64,000 nt of DNA from a virus, in IMG/VR virus record IMGVR_UViG_3300017917_003893, positions 79,337-143,336 of that record. One strand, given 5' to 3'. The notes beneath the pieces are model-generated. The model was given only the letters and a program-made list of their open reading frames with translations, was not told the origin of the DNA and did not search any database. The position numbers and the translations under genes were made by a program. This document shows positions 1 through 8,099 of the stretch, piece by piece (positions within the stretch are counted from its first letter, which is position 1; each line of letters opens with the position of its first letter).

Positions 1-274
1 TAGCATCAACATTAGAAAACGTCACATTAAGATTCATGTCTATGTTAAGAAAGTTTTCCAATTCACTCCAAGGTATACATATGTCTATATCATCATCCCA
101 AGGTATAAATCCGCCGTGTCTTATAGATCCAATTAGTGTTCCATATCCTAACCAGTATGTTATATTGTTTTTTTCTAACTCATATATTAAGTCTTTGAGT
201 ATTCTCAAAGACTCTCTTTGTCTATTCACTAAATCAAAATCACATATTTCCTCAAGTTTAGTATTTATGTTCAT
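1..274 (-). CDS. LicD-family nucleotidyl/phosphocholine transferase-like protein, N-terminal part (runs off the window)
   Basis: Reading the minus strand from the ATG at 274 gives at least 91 codons open to the window edge. The LicD/fukutin signature is clear: a WLGYGTLIGSIRHGGFIP stretch followed by W-DDD-ID, the acidic cluster that binds metal in this nucleotidyltransferase-fold family. LicD proteins add phosphocholine or related phosphodiester groups to surface glycans. The ATG overlaps the stop of the upstream tagD-like gene (ATGA), so the two are translationally coupled. This fits a cassette that makes a decorated glycan, on the virion or the host surface. The C-terminus and exact substrate cannot be seen. 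Confidence 0.85.
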   Translation of the reverse strand, partial: MNINTKLEEICDFDLVNRQRESLRILKDLIYELEKNNITYWLGYGTLIGSIRHGGFIPWDDDIDICIPWSELENFLNIDMNLNVTFSNVDA

Positions 275-645
275 AGTATTTTTTTAATTTCCGTTGAACT
301 TACATTTTCAGTTCTTTTTAAGTAGATAACTTTACAGTTTAAGTCATCAAATTTGCCTTTCCAATCATCCCCAATTACAAATATGTCAATTTTGTAATTC
401 TCTATGTCTGTATTTTTTTGTTGCCAGTTTTCTTCCGGTATTATCTCATCAATATATTTGATTGATTCTAACCACTCTTTTCTTTTATCATAGTTGAACT
501 TACTTTCTTTACCTTTTATTCTATTAAAGTTATCAGTTGATAGTCCAACAATAAGATAATCACCTAGTTCTTTAGATCTTCTCAAAAGTTCTAAATGACC
601 ATAATGAAATGTGTCAAAAGTTCCATACGTTATTACTTTAGTCAT
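271..645 (-). CDS. tagD: Glycerol-3-phosphate cytidylyltransferase-like (TagD family)
   Basis: 124 residues, close to the about 129 of Bacillus TagD. It has the cytidylyltransferase signatures: GTFD-x-x-HYGH at residues 8-17 (the HxGH nucleotide-binding motif) and a C-terminal RTENVSST-E-I, matching the RTxGISTT-K-I motif. The family transfers CMP from CTP to glycerol-3-phosphate or a similar phosphorylated small molecule, making CDP-activated donors. It overlaps the large glycosyltransferase gene upstream by 8 bases and the LicD gene downstream by 4, so the three form an operon. The likely role is supplying a CDP-alditol or CDP-choline-like donor for the neighbouring transferases. The family call is strong; the exact substrate is inference. 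Confidence 0.9.
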   Translation of the reverse strand: MTKVITYGTFDTFHYGHLELLRRSKELGDYLIVGLSTDNFNRIKGKESKFNYDKRKEWLESIKYIDEIIPEENWQQKNTDIENYKIDIFVIGDDWKGKFDDLNCKVIYLKRTENVSSTEIKKIL

Positions 646-3600
646 TGATTGAATCTACTTTTTTAAGTTTATCTGAAATAATATTAAATTTCAAATTCTC
701 TATTATTTCAAAATCTTGAATATCTCTGTTGTCAATTAAACCATCTCTACTTTCAAACTCATTCATATCAAGTCTTTTTACTTCATAGAAACAAGGTTTT
801 TCATATCTCATTGATATTGATGTGTTTGCGTATTCTCTGTCAATATATTCACACCTTTCAGCATCTACCCATTTAACACCTTTCAATAAACTAAAAGATC
901 TATACTCATCATAATATGAATCTGTGTTTATATACATTTCATTATCTTGTGTTATAAAAAGAGTTTCTCCGCTAAACCAAAGGGAAAACTTATCATCTCT
1001 ATTAGAGATATCAAATTCTTTAATCATATCTGATAGATTTTTCCTGTTTGCTATAAAATCCGCATCCCATTTTATAATTGTTGATTTTGTTGCTTTGCTT
1101 AAACAGAAATTATAATAACTTGATAAGCTGTTTCCTACTATCTTAATGTTTTTTGTATAATTTGGACCAGCTTTCGGTACCTCCTTGGTGTATTTGAATA
1201 CCTTTATGTTTTCGTATTTTTTACTTAGTTCAAATGCTATTTCATATGTTTTATCTGTTGATAAATGATCTACAAATATTACCTCATCGGCTATGTCAAC
1301 TATAGATGTTAGACATTGTTCTACATTTTTTTCTTCATTTCTTGCTCTTATTATAAAGCTAGTTCCTTTTTTATAACCACCATATAAGTAATCAAGATAG
1401 TATTTACATTTCTCGTAACTTCTGTTGTATTTTATCTGGTCTTTTATTTTGTTTTTATCTAAAACACCAATTTTGTAAAGTTTTTTTATTTCATTAACAA
1501 ATATTATAATTTCGCCATCTCTGAATCTATTAAAAATGCAGTTATCTTTATCATTTATGTCAAATGATTTTCTTTGATTTATGTTTACAACAGAACCATA
1601 ATTATTTAAAACCATTGGTATTTCACCATGTGATGGATAAACACAATGAACTCCACAAGTCATTTGTTCAAGAAGTGATATTGGTAAGCCTTCACTGGGT
1701 GATGTGTTTAGTGATATACTAAAAGTAGATATGTATTTGTAAACATCACTGTTATTAACATAACCTGTTATTATAACTTTATCTTCTAAGCCTAAATCTT
1801 TAATATAATCTAAAACTTCTTTTTTATAAGGTAGTGCTTCCGTTGTTTTTGGTGCATCACCTACAATTAAGAGTTTGGCATTTTCAATATTTAATTCACT
1901 TAGTATTCTTATTGAATCAAGTATATTTTTATCAGGTGATATTCTGGTCACCATTCCTATTACAAAATCATCGTCTTTTATTCCAATTTTATTTTTGATT
2001 TCAGTATTGTCAAAATTTTGTATGCTGTTATCTATTGATTTATAATCTATAAAATTAGGAATAGTTATTATTCTTGTATTGCAAACTCCTTTTTTATTAA
2101 ACTCATCTCTTATTTTGTCATGTATCACTACATACTTGTCTGTTATCTCGTCATATTCAAATATAGAGTTAACTACCCATTCTATATCAGAATGGGCAAT
2201 TGTGTAGTATTTAAAGTCTCTTAGTTCTTTGAGAGTTTTTATGTGTGGCGTTATTCCGAAATAGTTACAATTGTAAACTATTTCACAGTCATTTGATAGA
2301 TTGTATAGTATGTCTATTAGTATATTGATATCAATATCATATAGCTTTGAATAATACAAATCAACATCAAGATCTTTTATTTTATTAAAAAACATTCCTT
2401 TGTCTGCTGATAGTACAACCGGATGATATCCAAGTTCTTTACAAGCTTTTATATGTTGATAGGATACATATTCGGCACCACCTATGTCATTTAGATACAT
2501 TAAAAATAGTATCTTCTTGCCACCTTTATTTGATGATATATTAATAACCTCAAAGTGATTTGAATTCTCATCTAAAGGCTTATTATATTTATTTATTTCA
2601 TTAGATTTTTTTTCACCTTGTAAAAGAATATCTACAAACTTCTCAGTTTTTCTTCCTGTCCAGTTTTGATTAGTTGGTCCTAAGTGAACAACATAAGTGT
2701 CTAATTCTTTTTTAGATTTAAACATGTCTCTAAACTCTAAGTCACTAAAACTAGCATCATTATAATTTTCAGGAAAAATATTTCTTTTGTTAAAGTTTCT
2801 AATATTAAATAGATGAAAAAAACCATAACCCTTAGCCCTTTCCATATTACCAACGTTTTCACCATTTTTCCACTTTAAAAAATCATCATGATTATCTACA
2901 ACAAGTCTTTTTGAAATAAAAAGATCTTTATATGTTAGATTTGTCGAATTTACTACATCTAAAAAATCATCTTTTAAATAAATATCAGCATCTAAAAGTA
3001 GTATCCAATCTGGATTTTGAATCGTTTTTATTCCATCATTTATGGCTTTACCTTTGTTAAATACAGCTCCGTTTTCGTAAATTCTACTAGATATTACACA
3101 ATTTACTCCAAATGATTCACAAATTTTTTGACACTCAGTATCTTTTTCGGTTGTTACTACAGTAACTTTTATTTCTTTAGGTATATTACTCAGAGTTATA
3201 GGTAGTATATCATTATAGTCTACCGAAACCATAATAATATCTATTTTTGGTATTTTTTTATCTTCTTTTTTCTTAGATAGATAATTGCTAATTCTCTCTT
3301 TGTTTTTTAAGGATATCTTTGGTCTATTAATTACCATTTGTGTGTTATCCTCTTTAGTCCAAATATTTTTTTTATTAACTATTATTTTATTATTTGTTTC
3401 AAATGATTCAAAAATAGAATTAACATCTTGATTGTTATTAAATTGGTAGTTTCTATTAAATATGTAATAGTCTTCAGATTTTATAACACTTTTAAAATTT
3501 TTGTCAATGTGTATTAGACTATTGTTAAATATTGCAAATGGGTTGGCAAATATGAAAACTTCATCATTATAAATTCTTTTACAGTATTCAATTATTTCTT

Positions 3601-3787
3601 TATCTGTGTAGCCATTTTTAACAACTAAATTAACTTTATTGTTTTTTGGTAATACAATATTTGTATTATTATAAAAAACAACTATGTTGCTAATAAATCC
3701 AACGTCAGAGTTTTTCAGTAAGCATTCCATTAAATCTTTTTGAAATGCTTCGTTTAATAGCGGTGTTAATTTATTTATTAGAATCAT
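638..3787 (-). CDS. Three-domain glycosyltransferase (GT2-like / GT4 / GT2)
   Basis: A 1049-residue fusion. Residues about 180-420 form a GT-A-like domain, with an early IDIIMVSVDYND segment and the LLLDADIYL metal/donor motif. Residues about 425-800 form a GT-B (GT4) domain, with the N-terminal LNDIGGAEYVS loop and the donor-binding EGLPISLLEQM motif. Residues about 810-1040 form a second GT2 domain, with SFIIRARNEEKNVEQCL and a WDADF metal motif. Such fusions build oligosaccharides processively on a protein or lipid acceptor. It is first in the minus-strand operon with TagD and LicD. A TTATATATAA promoter-like element lies right before the ATG. Acceptor and sugars are unknown; glycosylation of a virion protein or of the host envelope are both possible. 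Confidence 0.88.
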   Translation of the reverse strand: MILINKLTPLLNEAFQKDLMECLLKNSDVGFISNIVVFYNNTNIVLPKNNKVNLVVKNGYTDKEIIEYCKRIYNDEVFIFANPFAIFNNSLIHIDKNFKSVIKSEDYYIFNRNYQFNNNQDVNSIFESFETNNKIIVNKKNIWTKEDNTQMVINRPKISLKNKERISNYLSKKKEDKKIPKIDIIMVSVDYNDILPITLSNIPKEIKVTVVTTEKDTECQKICESFGVNCVISSRIYENGAVFNKGKAINDGIKTIQNPDWILLLDADIYLKDDFLDVVNSTNLTYKDLFISKRLVVDNHDDFLKWKNGENVGNMERAKGYGFFHLFNIRNFNKRNIFPENYNDASFSDLEFRDMFKSKKELDTYVVHLGPTNQNWTGRKTEKFVDILLQGEKKSNEINKYNKPLDENSNHFEVINISSNKGGKKILFLMYLNDIGGAEYVSYQHIKACKELGYHPVVLSADKGMFFNKIKDLDVDLYYSKLYDIDINILIDILYNLSNDCEIVYNCNYFGITPHIKTLKELRDFKYYTIAHSDIEWVVNSIFEYDEITDKYVVIHDKIRDEFNKKGVCNTRIITIPNFIDYKSIDNSIQNFDNTEIKNKIGIKDDDFVIGMVTRISPDKNILDSIRILSELNIENAKLLIVGDAPKTTEALPYKKEVLDYIKDLGLEDKVIITGYVNNSDVYKYISTFSISLNTSPSEGLPISLLEQMTCGVHCVYPSHGEIPMVLNNYGSVVNINQRKSFDINDKDNCIFNRFRDGEIIIFVNEIKKLYKIGVLDKNKIKDQIKYNRSYEKCKYYLDYLYGGYKKGTSFIIRARNEEKNVEQCLTSIVDIADEVIFVDHLSTDKTYEIAFELSKKYENIKVFKYTKEVPKAGPNYTKNIKIVGNSLSSYYNFCLSKATKSTIIKWDADFIANRKNLSDMIKEFDISNRDDKFSLWFSGETLFITQDNEMYINTDSYYDEYRSFSLLKGVKWVDAERCEYIDREYANTSISMRYEKPCFYEVKRLDMNEFESRDGLIDNRDIQDFEIIENLKFNIISDKLKKVDSIND

Positions 3788-3824
3788 AGTTTATATATAA
3801 AGAAACTTTGTTTTTGTCACAAAA

Positions 3825-4226
3825 ATGAGAAAAAAGATAGGAAGAACTGAAATTATATCATTACCTGATTTTGGAATATTCGGGTTATCAGCAAAAGTTG
3901 ACACCGGGGCCTATGGTGTAGCTTTACATGTTGATACTATAAAAATAGATAATGATAAGCTTTACTTTACTATTGATAATAAAGAGTTTATATATGACAA
4001 GTTTAAAATGGTGTCCGTTAAAAGTTCTTTTGGTAAAGTTCAAAAAAGATTTTCTATTATGACTAAAATATTAATCGGTGACAAGATATATAAATTTTAT
4101 GTATCTTTGACCAATAGAAAGAACATGAGATATCCTATTCTAATAGGTAGAAGATTTTTGTATAAATTTGACTATTTAGTAGATGTTAAGAAAAAGAATA
4201 TAAATGATACAGTTAAAAAGATGTAA
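3825..4226 (+). CDS. RimB-like retropepsin-fold aspartic protease (PF05618 family)
   Basis: 133 residues. The N-terminus reads GRTE-SLPDFGI-AKVDTGA, with the aspartic-protease DTGA at residues 26-29, then SSFGK, VSLTNR-NMRYPILIGRRFL and a C-terminal LVDV. This order matches the PF05618 proteins, named putative zinc proteases but having a retropepsin fold, which usually sit beside RimK ATP-grasp ligases. Such proteins trim RimK-made glutamate or peptide tails. No RimK is visible in this window. The gene is divergent from the glycosyltransferase and overlaps the next gene by 23 bases. Family confidence is high; the substrate is unknown. Confidence 0.85.
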   Translation: MRKKIGRTEIISLPDFGIFGLSAKVDTGAYGVALHVDTIKIDNDKLYFTIDNKEFIYDKFKMVSVKSSFGKVQKRFSIMTKILIGDKIYKFYVSLTNRKNMRYPILIGRRFLYKFDYLVDVKKKNINDTVKKM

Positions 4227-4743
4227 TTATATTACGGGTGATCCAAATGAATTAGGATTTGCTGTTTCTGATATCGTTAAGTTTCTTGAAACTGATGGTA
4301 GAAATGCTCTATTGTTTACTCCACCAAGAGCTACAACTGAAGATAAAAAAGGAGTTTCTACATCTATAAAATATATTTTTAGTAATCAATTCACTTTTGA
4401 TAATTTTAATCAGTTTTCAGAGATAATTGCCAATAGGTCTAATTTATTTAGAGTTGATTTATTAGTCTTTGATTTTTATCACCTTTCTCCTTGGCAAATT
4501 TCTGATTATAAGAAATTAATAGATGAATTAAATATAGACCATATTATAATAGCCAAAGAATATCATTACAAAACTTCTGATGATGTTAATGATTTTCGTG
4601 TTAGAAGAGAATACAAAGACCTAAATAAAAGTGAAACTCACATAACTGATAATATAAATAAGTGGACTTCTACACTTAAATCTTTATCTGTATCTTATAT
4701 AAGAGATAAAAAAATCGACAATATATTTGGTAGTGATGAATAG
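4204..4743 (+). CDS. Hypothetical protein with C-terminal RDKKIDNIF tail
   Basis: 179 residues with no family I recognise. The middle (LFRVDLLVFDFYHLSP...IDHIIIAKEYHYK) alternates strands and helices like a Rossmann or P-loop-type fold, but no Walker A is present. The ATG lies 23 bases inside the preceding protease gene, so translation is probably coupled. The C-terminus ends in SYIRDKKIDNIFGSDE, one of a recurring set of tails in this genome. Confidence 0.7.
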   Translation: MIQLKRCNYITGDPNELGFAVSDIVKFLETDGRNALLFTPPRATTEDKKGVSTSIKYIFSNQFTFDNFNQFSEIIANRSNLFRVDLLVFDFYHLSPWQISDYKKLIDELNIDHIIIAKEYHYKTSDDVNDFRVRREYKDLNKSETHITDNINKWTSTLKSLSVSYIRDKKIDNIFGSDE

Positions 4744-4785
4744 TATTACTATATTTGCTTCATTAGCAATATAATATAAATATTA

Positions 4786-5886
4786 ATGAGAATTAGAAGA
4801 AAGTTTCTACAACTTACACGGTATACATATCCTTATGGTACCGAATCATTCCTTAAATCATACTTACCTGAAGGTATTAAAAAAGACCAATATGGTAACT
4901 ATTACTATGTTATTGGTGATAAACCAACAACAATGTTTACCTGTCACTTAGATACGGCTTGTGGTAAACAAGATAAGGTTAAACACGTTATTAATAATAA
5001 CATAATTAAGACAGATGGTAAAACTATACTTGGTGCTGATGATAAGGCAGGTATGGTTGTTTTGCTTTATATGATTGAAAATAAAATACCTGGACTATAT
5101 TATTTCTTTATTGGTGAAGAAGTTGGTTGTATAGGTTCTGGTAATTTATCATCTACTTGGGCTGATACTGAATTTAGTTATTATGTATCAAAAGTTGTTT
5201 CATTTGACAGAAGAAGTACTTGTTCTGTTATCACTCATCAATGGTATGGTCGTTGTTGCTCTAATGAATTTGCTGAAGAATTGTCAAGTAGACTAAATGG
5301 TGCTGGTTTTAATCTTAAATTAAAGCCAGATGATACTGGTGTTCTAACAGATTCTGCTCAATTTATGGATATTGTTCCAGAGTGTACAAATATATCAGTT
5401 GGTTACAATTATGAACACACAACATCTGAATATCAAGATATTGATTATTTAAGTAGACTATGTAAGTCAGTGTGTTTAATTGACTGGGAAACACTTCCTG
5501 TTGAAAGAGATCCCTATGAAGAATCTATTTTTAGTGATTCACCAGGTTGGGATGATGATATTAATCACTCAAATGATTCTGAATTTGTAGAAGATTTCTA
5601 TTCTTATTTTTCAGTAGATGGTGAGACTAAAAAGATGTATATTTCCAAGGATGTGATTACTAAAGAAATTGAATTAATTACTGATTGGCTCAAATCACAA
5701 GATGGATATAGTGATGTTTCAACTATTAACTGGAATGGAAATACTCTTTATGTCGATAGTGAGTCCGGTGGTTATAATTTTATAGGTAGTCGAACTGATA
5801 TTATGGAGTTTATTACTGAATTATGTTCAGTTTCCAATTCAAAAGTAACTGATAAAATTAAGACCAAGAAGAATATGGTTTTTTAA
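4786..5886 (+). CDS. Zinc-dependent M20/M28/M42-type peptidase
   Basis: 366 residues. The metal-site motifs come in family order: TCHLDTA (first His and Asp), LGADDKAG (bridging Asp), FIGEEVGCIGS (catalytic Glu and Glu ligand), SFDRR (Asp ligand) and NYEHTTSEY (final His). This is the di-zinc aminopeptidase/tripeptidase arrangement. The catalytic core ends near residue 250. About 110 extra residues follow, an acidic linker and a small alpha/beta region of unknown role. No signal peptide is seen, so it should act in the cytoplasm, possibly recycling peptides. It follows the protease-like gene at 3.8 kb on the same strand. Confidence 0.82.
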   Translation: MRIRRKFLQLTRYTYPYGTESFLKSYLPEGIKKDQYGNYYYVIGDKPTTMFTCHLDTACGKQDKVKHVINNNIIKTDGKTILGADDKAGMVVLLYMIENKIPGLYYFFIGEEVGCIGSGNLSSTWADTEFSYYVSKVVSFDRRSTCSVITHQWYGRCCSNEFAEELSSRLNGAGFNLKLKPDDTGVLTDSAQFMDIVPECTNISVGYNYEHTTSEYQDIDYLSRLCKSVCLIDWETLPVERDPYEESIFSDSPGWDDDINHSNDSEFVEDFYSYFSVDGETKKMYISKDVITKEIELITDWLKSQDGYSDVSTINWNGNTLYVDSESGGYNFIGSRTDIMEFITELCSVSNSKVTDKIKTKKNMVF

Positions 5887-6047
5887 GACAATCTTGGTTT
5901 TTTATATGAGTCCTGAGAAACTATCTCTAGCATTTGTCTAGTTGATAGTTCTTTTGGATTCCATCCTTTTTTTCTTGAATATTGATGGATGAATTTTTCT
6001 CTAAGCAGAGAAACTTCTTCTTTTGTGAGTCTTATTTTATTGTTCAT
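5883..6047 (-). CDS. Small hypothetical protein, 54 aa
   Basis: A 54-codon minus-strand frame whose ATG overlaps the TGA of the membrane-protein gene upstream (ATGA), a typical coupled pair. It is basic and mostly helical: a KIRLTKEEVSLLREKFIHQ helix, then KKGWNPKELSTRQML. The stop overlaps that of the convergent peptidase gene. No family recognised. Confidence 0.6.
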   Translation of the reverse strand: MNNKIRLTKEEVSLLREKFIHQYSRKKGWNPKELSTRQMLEIVSQDSYKKPRLS

Positions 6048-6472
6048 AGTATAAATAAATAGATAAATATTTGAAGTAGTAAACCAACTGACATTCCAAT
6101 TGTTCTTCTTTTATATGTAGTTAATAGAGAAAATGGTGGAAATGTTTTTGATTCATCTGACCATCTTTTAGGATATAAGTTACTATCAAGTTTATTTCTT
6201 GTGTAGTAATAAGTTCCATTGTGAAAGAAAGGAAACATTATAACCATACAAAACAAACTTAAAAGTGAGTAGGTCCCTAATGTGTAAAAAAGAAATCCGC
6301 TGGTTAGCAGTAAAACAAGTAATCTTTGTAAATTAAATATTCTATTTAAGTTAAAATCACAAACTCTTTTACTTTTATTTTCATAGTTCCAGTAAAAACC
6401 TTCTCTAATACCTTCAGTTAGTGAGTATCCTATCCAGATAATATTTGTTATTAATAATGTTAATAGAATCAT
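6044..6472 (-). CDS. Small integral membrane protein
   Basis: 142 residues with about four hydrophobic stretches: residues 1-16, about 48-66, about 67-83 and the C-terminal about 126-142. Between them are polar loops, one with basic residues (YKRR). No catalytic motif is visible and no family is recognised. It is followed by a coupled 54-residue protein. It is probably an inner-membrane protein expressed early, but its function is unknown. Confidence 0.65.
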   Translation of the reverse strand: MILLTLLITNIIWIGYSLTEGIREGFYWNYENKSKRVCDFNLNRIFNLQRLLVLLLTSGFLFYTLGTYSLLSLFCMVIMFPFFHNGTYYYTRNKLDSNLYPKRWSDESKTFPPFSLLTTYKRRTIGMSVGLLLQIFIYLFIL

Positions 6473-6487
6473 TGTTTTTCGCTATTT

Positions 6488-6519
6488 TTTGTATATATTA
6501 ATTTTTTATAGTATCTTTG
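6488..6519 (+). promoter_or_regulatory. Host-type (Bacteroidetes sigma-A) promoter
   Basis: TTTG at 6488-6491, a 20-base spacer, then TATCTTTG at 6512-6519, matching the Bacteroidetes TTTG / TAnnTTTG promoter. The ATG at 6524 is only 4 bases past the -7 box, so the transcript may be leaderless or begin inside the first codons. Confidence 0.75.
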
Positions 6520-6523
6520 TTCT

Positions 6524-6997
6524 ATGTTAGAAATGAAAGGTATATTAGAATTTGACCCAGTTAACGTAACTAGGAAGCACTTAGCACAGTCTTCTTGGAA
6601 GAGAACTGCTATGGTTCGTTTTGATTGTGACCTTTGGGCATACTACGCTTGGTTTATTGAAAGACGATTCAACTTAAAGTTAAATAAACCTTTAAGAGGA
6701 ACTCACTTGACTGTCATCAATGATAGATTTGAAAGTGATGAGCTTTACGCACAAGCCCGTCAATTATTTCACGGTAAAGAAATTACTGTAAAATATGATC
6801 CTACTCTTATTCGTGCTAATAATAAAGGTCACTGGTGGATAAATGCGGATAGTGATGATGCTAGAAATATCAGAAGTGTTATTGGATTAGATCCTAATCC
6901 TTACTTTGGCTACCACATCACTATTGGTTTGGCTACTCACTTACAATTAGAACACTCTAAATACATCTTAGACCAATGTATAAGATTCAATCTTTAA
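6524..6997 (+). CDS. 2H phosphoesterase-family protein (candidate cyclic-oligonucleotide or RNA 2',3'-phosphodiesterase)
   Basis: 157 residues with the two HxTx motifs that define the 2H superfamily: HLTV at residues 61-64 and HITI at 131-134. Each is at the end of a predicted strand. The roughly 70-residue spacing and the overall size resemble the T4 anti-CBASS nuclease Acb1 (gene 57B), but I see no diagnostic identity beyond the motifs. Other 2H enzymes act on RNA 2',3'-cyclic ends. A strong host-type promoter directly abuts the start, so expression is likely early. A second ATG three codons in (6533) could be the real start if the mRNA is not leaderless. Confidence 0.75.
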   Translation: MLEMKGILEFDPVNVTRKHLAQSSWKRTAMVRFDCDLWAYYAWFIERRFNLKLNKPLRGTHLTVINDRFESDELYAQARQLFHGKEITVKYDPTLIRANNKGHWWINADSDDARNIRSVIGLDPNPYFGYHITIGLATHLQLEHSKYILDQCIRFNL

Positions 6998-7467
6998 TAG
7001 ACCATATTGAGAAAGTATATGGATTTGAAATTGTCCCTTGTTCAATACCAAGGGGCAATTTTCAATATTTTAAAAGATATATCTACCTATTTATACTTCA
7101 TAAAGTAAGTGAAAAGTTATTTTACTTTTTAAGAGATAAAGTCTCACCTATTAAATATTTAGATGAAAGACCGGATAAAGAACTTTGGTTTCGTAAAAGA
7201 AACTCAGAGGGTAGAGTATCTATTGAAGTTGAAATAAGACCAGTTCCTGTTGAAGCTTGTATTTATTTAAGTCATGATTCTGGTTTATTTAAGACTATGG
7301 ATGAAAACTATAAAGTTAAAATATATTGTCAACTTAGTGATGTTGAACATATATCATTTCCATTAAATCACATCAACGGTAATGAACAGATTGATTATTA
7401 CTTTTCTAAAATTAATGAACTTAAAGAAGAGTTGAGAAATTATAAATTAAATAATATTTTAAAGTGA
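6976..7467 (+). CDS. Hypothetical protein with C-terminal KLNNILK tail
   Basis: 163 residues; the ATG lies 22 bases inside the 2H phosphoesterase gene, so the two are co-translated. An aromatic N-terminal segment (YFKRYIYLFILHKVSEKLFYFL) could be an amphipathic helix. It is followed by a beta-rich middle (SIEVEIRPVPVEACIYLSHDSG). The end, LRNYKLNNILK, matches the recurring tail. The gene converges on a lipoprotein gene with a short 3' overlap. No family recognised. Confidence 0.65.
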   Translation: MYKIQSLIDHIEKVYGFEIVPCSIPRGNFQYFKRYIYLFILHKVSEKLFYFLRDKVSPIKYLDERPDKELWFRKRNSEGRVSIEVEIRPVPVEACIYLSHDSGLFKTMDENYKVKIYCQLSDVEHISFPLNHINGNEQIDYYFSKINELKEELRNYKLNNILK

Positions 7468-7650
7468 TTTATTTTTCTTAAACTTAAATAGTTTAAATTT
7501 TCTTCTTTTCTTCTTCTTTTCTTCTTTCTTTGTAACTGATTTACTATAAAGACTGTCTATACTTGAGGTTATTTTTTTATCTATAACAATGTTTTCTTTT
7601 TCACATGAAGTAAGCAATAAAGTAAGTAGTATTATTATAAAAAATCTCAT
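7459..7650 (-). CDS. Small secreted lipoprotein
   Basis: 63 residues: basic N-terminus (MRFF), hydrophobic core (IIILLTLLL) and a lipobox LLTSC with the acceptor Cys at residue 16. This is followed by a short acidic and polar stretch and a strongly basic tail (KKEEKKKKRRKFKLFKFKK). This is a classic type II signal peptide. Phage lipoproteins of this size, such as T5 Llp, block receptors against superinfection; that role here is inference. Start ATG at 7650. Confidence 0.75.
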   Translation of the reverse strand: MRFFIIILLTLLLTSCEKENIVIDKKITSSIDSLYSKSVTKKEEKKKKRRKFKLFKFKKNKSL

Positions 7651-7718
7651 AATTCTTATATTTAATTTAGTGGTAAAGGTTCTTAAACTAGATTATATAT
7701 TAGACATATAATGATTAT

Positions 7719-8069
7719 ATGGATGATTTTTTTGATAGCTTTAAGGGTAAACCTAAATACGACCATAAAGTGAGAGTAGTTCACTTTAAAAAAGAACCAT
7801 ATGACATTTACATTGGTCGTCTTCCGAATGGAAAATATAATAAGTGGGCTTATCCAAAAGAGTTAAGAGAAAGTTTTCCAGAAGGCACACCAAGAAAAGT
7901 TATTGTTGATGCTTATGAAGAATATCTTACTAATAATGAAGAATTGATGAATTCACTTTGTGAGTTAAAAGATAAAGTTCTTGGTTGTTGGTGTAAAAAT
8001 CTAGGTGGTGGTGGAAAGTCATGTCACGGTGATATTTTAGTTAAGTGGGTTAAGAAAACTTGTAATTAA
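7719..8069 (+). CDS. DUF4326-family protein
   Basis: 116 residues. It begins with RVVHFKKEPYDIYIGRLPNG, continues with NKWAYPKELRESFPEGT, and closes with VLGCWCKNL...SCHGDIL. This is the DUF4326 pattern with three conserved Cys and one His that could bind zinc. The family is common in phages and plasmids; its biochemical role is unknown. Confidence 0.85.
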   Translation: MDDFFDSFKGKPKYDHKVRVVHFKKEPYDIYIGRLPNGKYNKWAYPKELRESFPEGTPRKVIVDAYEEYLTNNEELMNSLCELKDKVLGCWCKNLGGGGKSCHGDILVKWVKKTCN

Positions 8070-8099
8070 TTTTTTATATAACCTACATAATTTAATAAT

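Noticed and set aside
36-287. Plus-strand open frame of 83 codons at the left edge
   Set aside because: It is antisense to the LicD-like gene, whose conserved motifs are on the minus strand; composition is a shadow frame.
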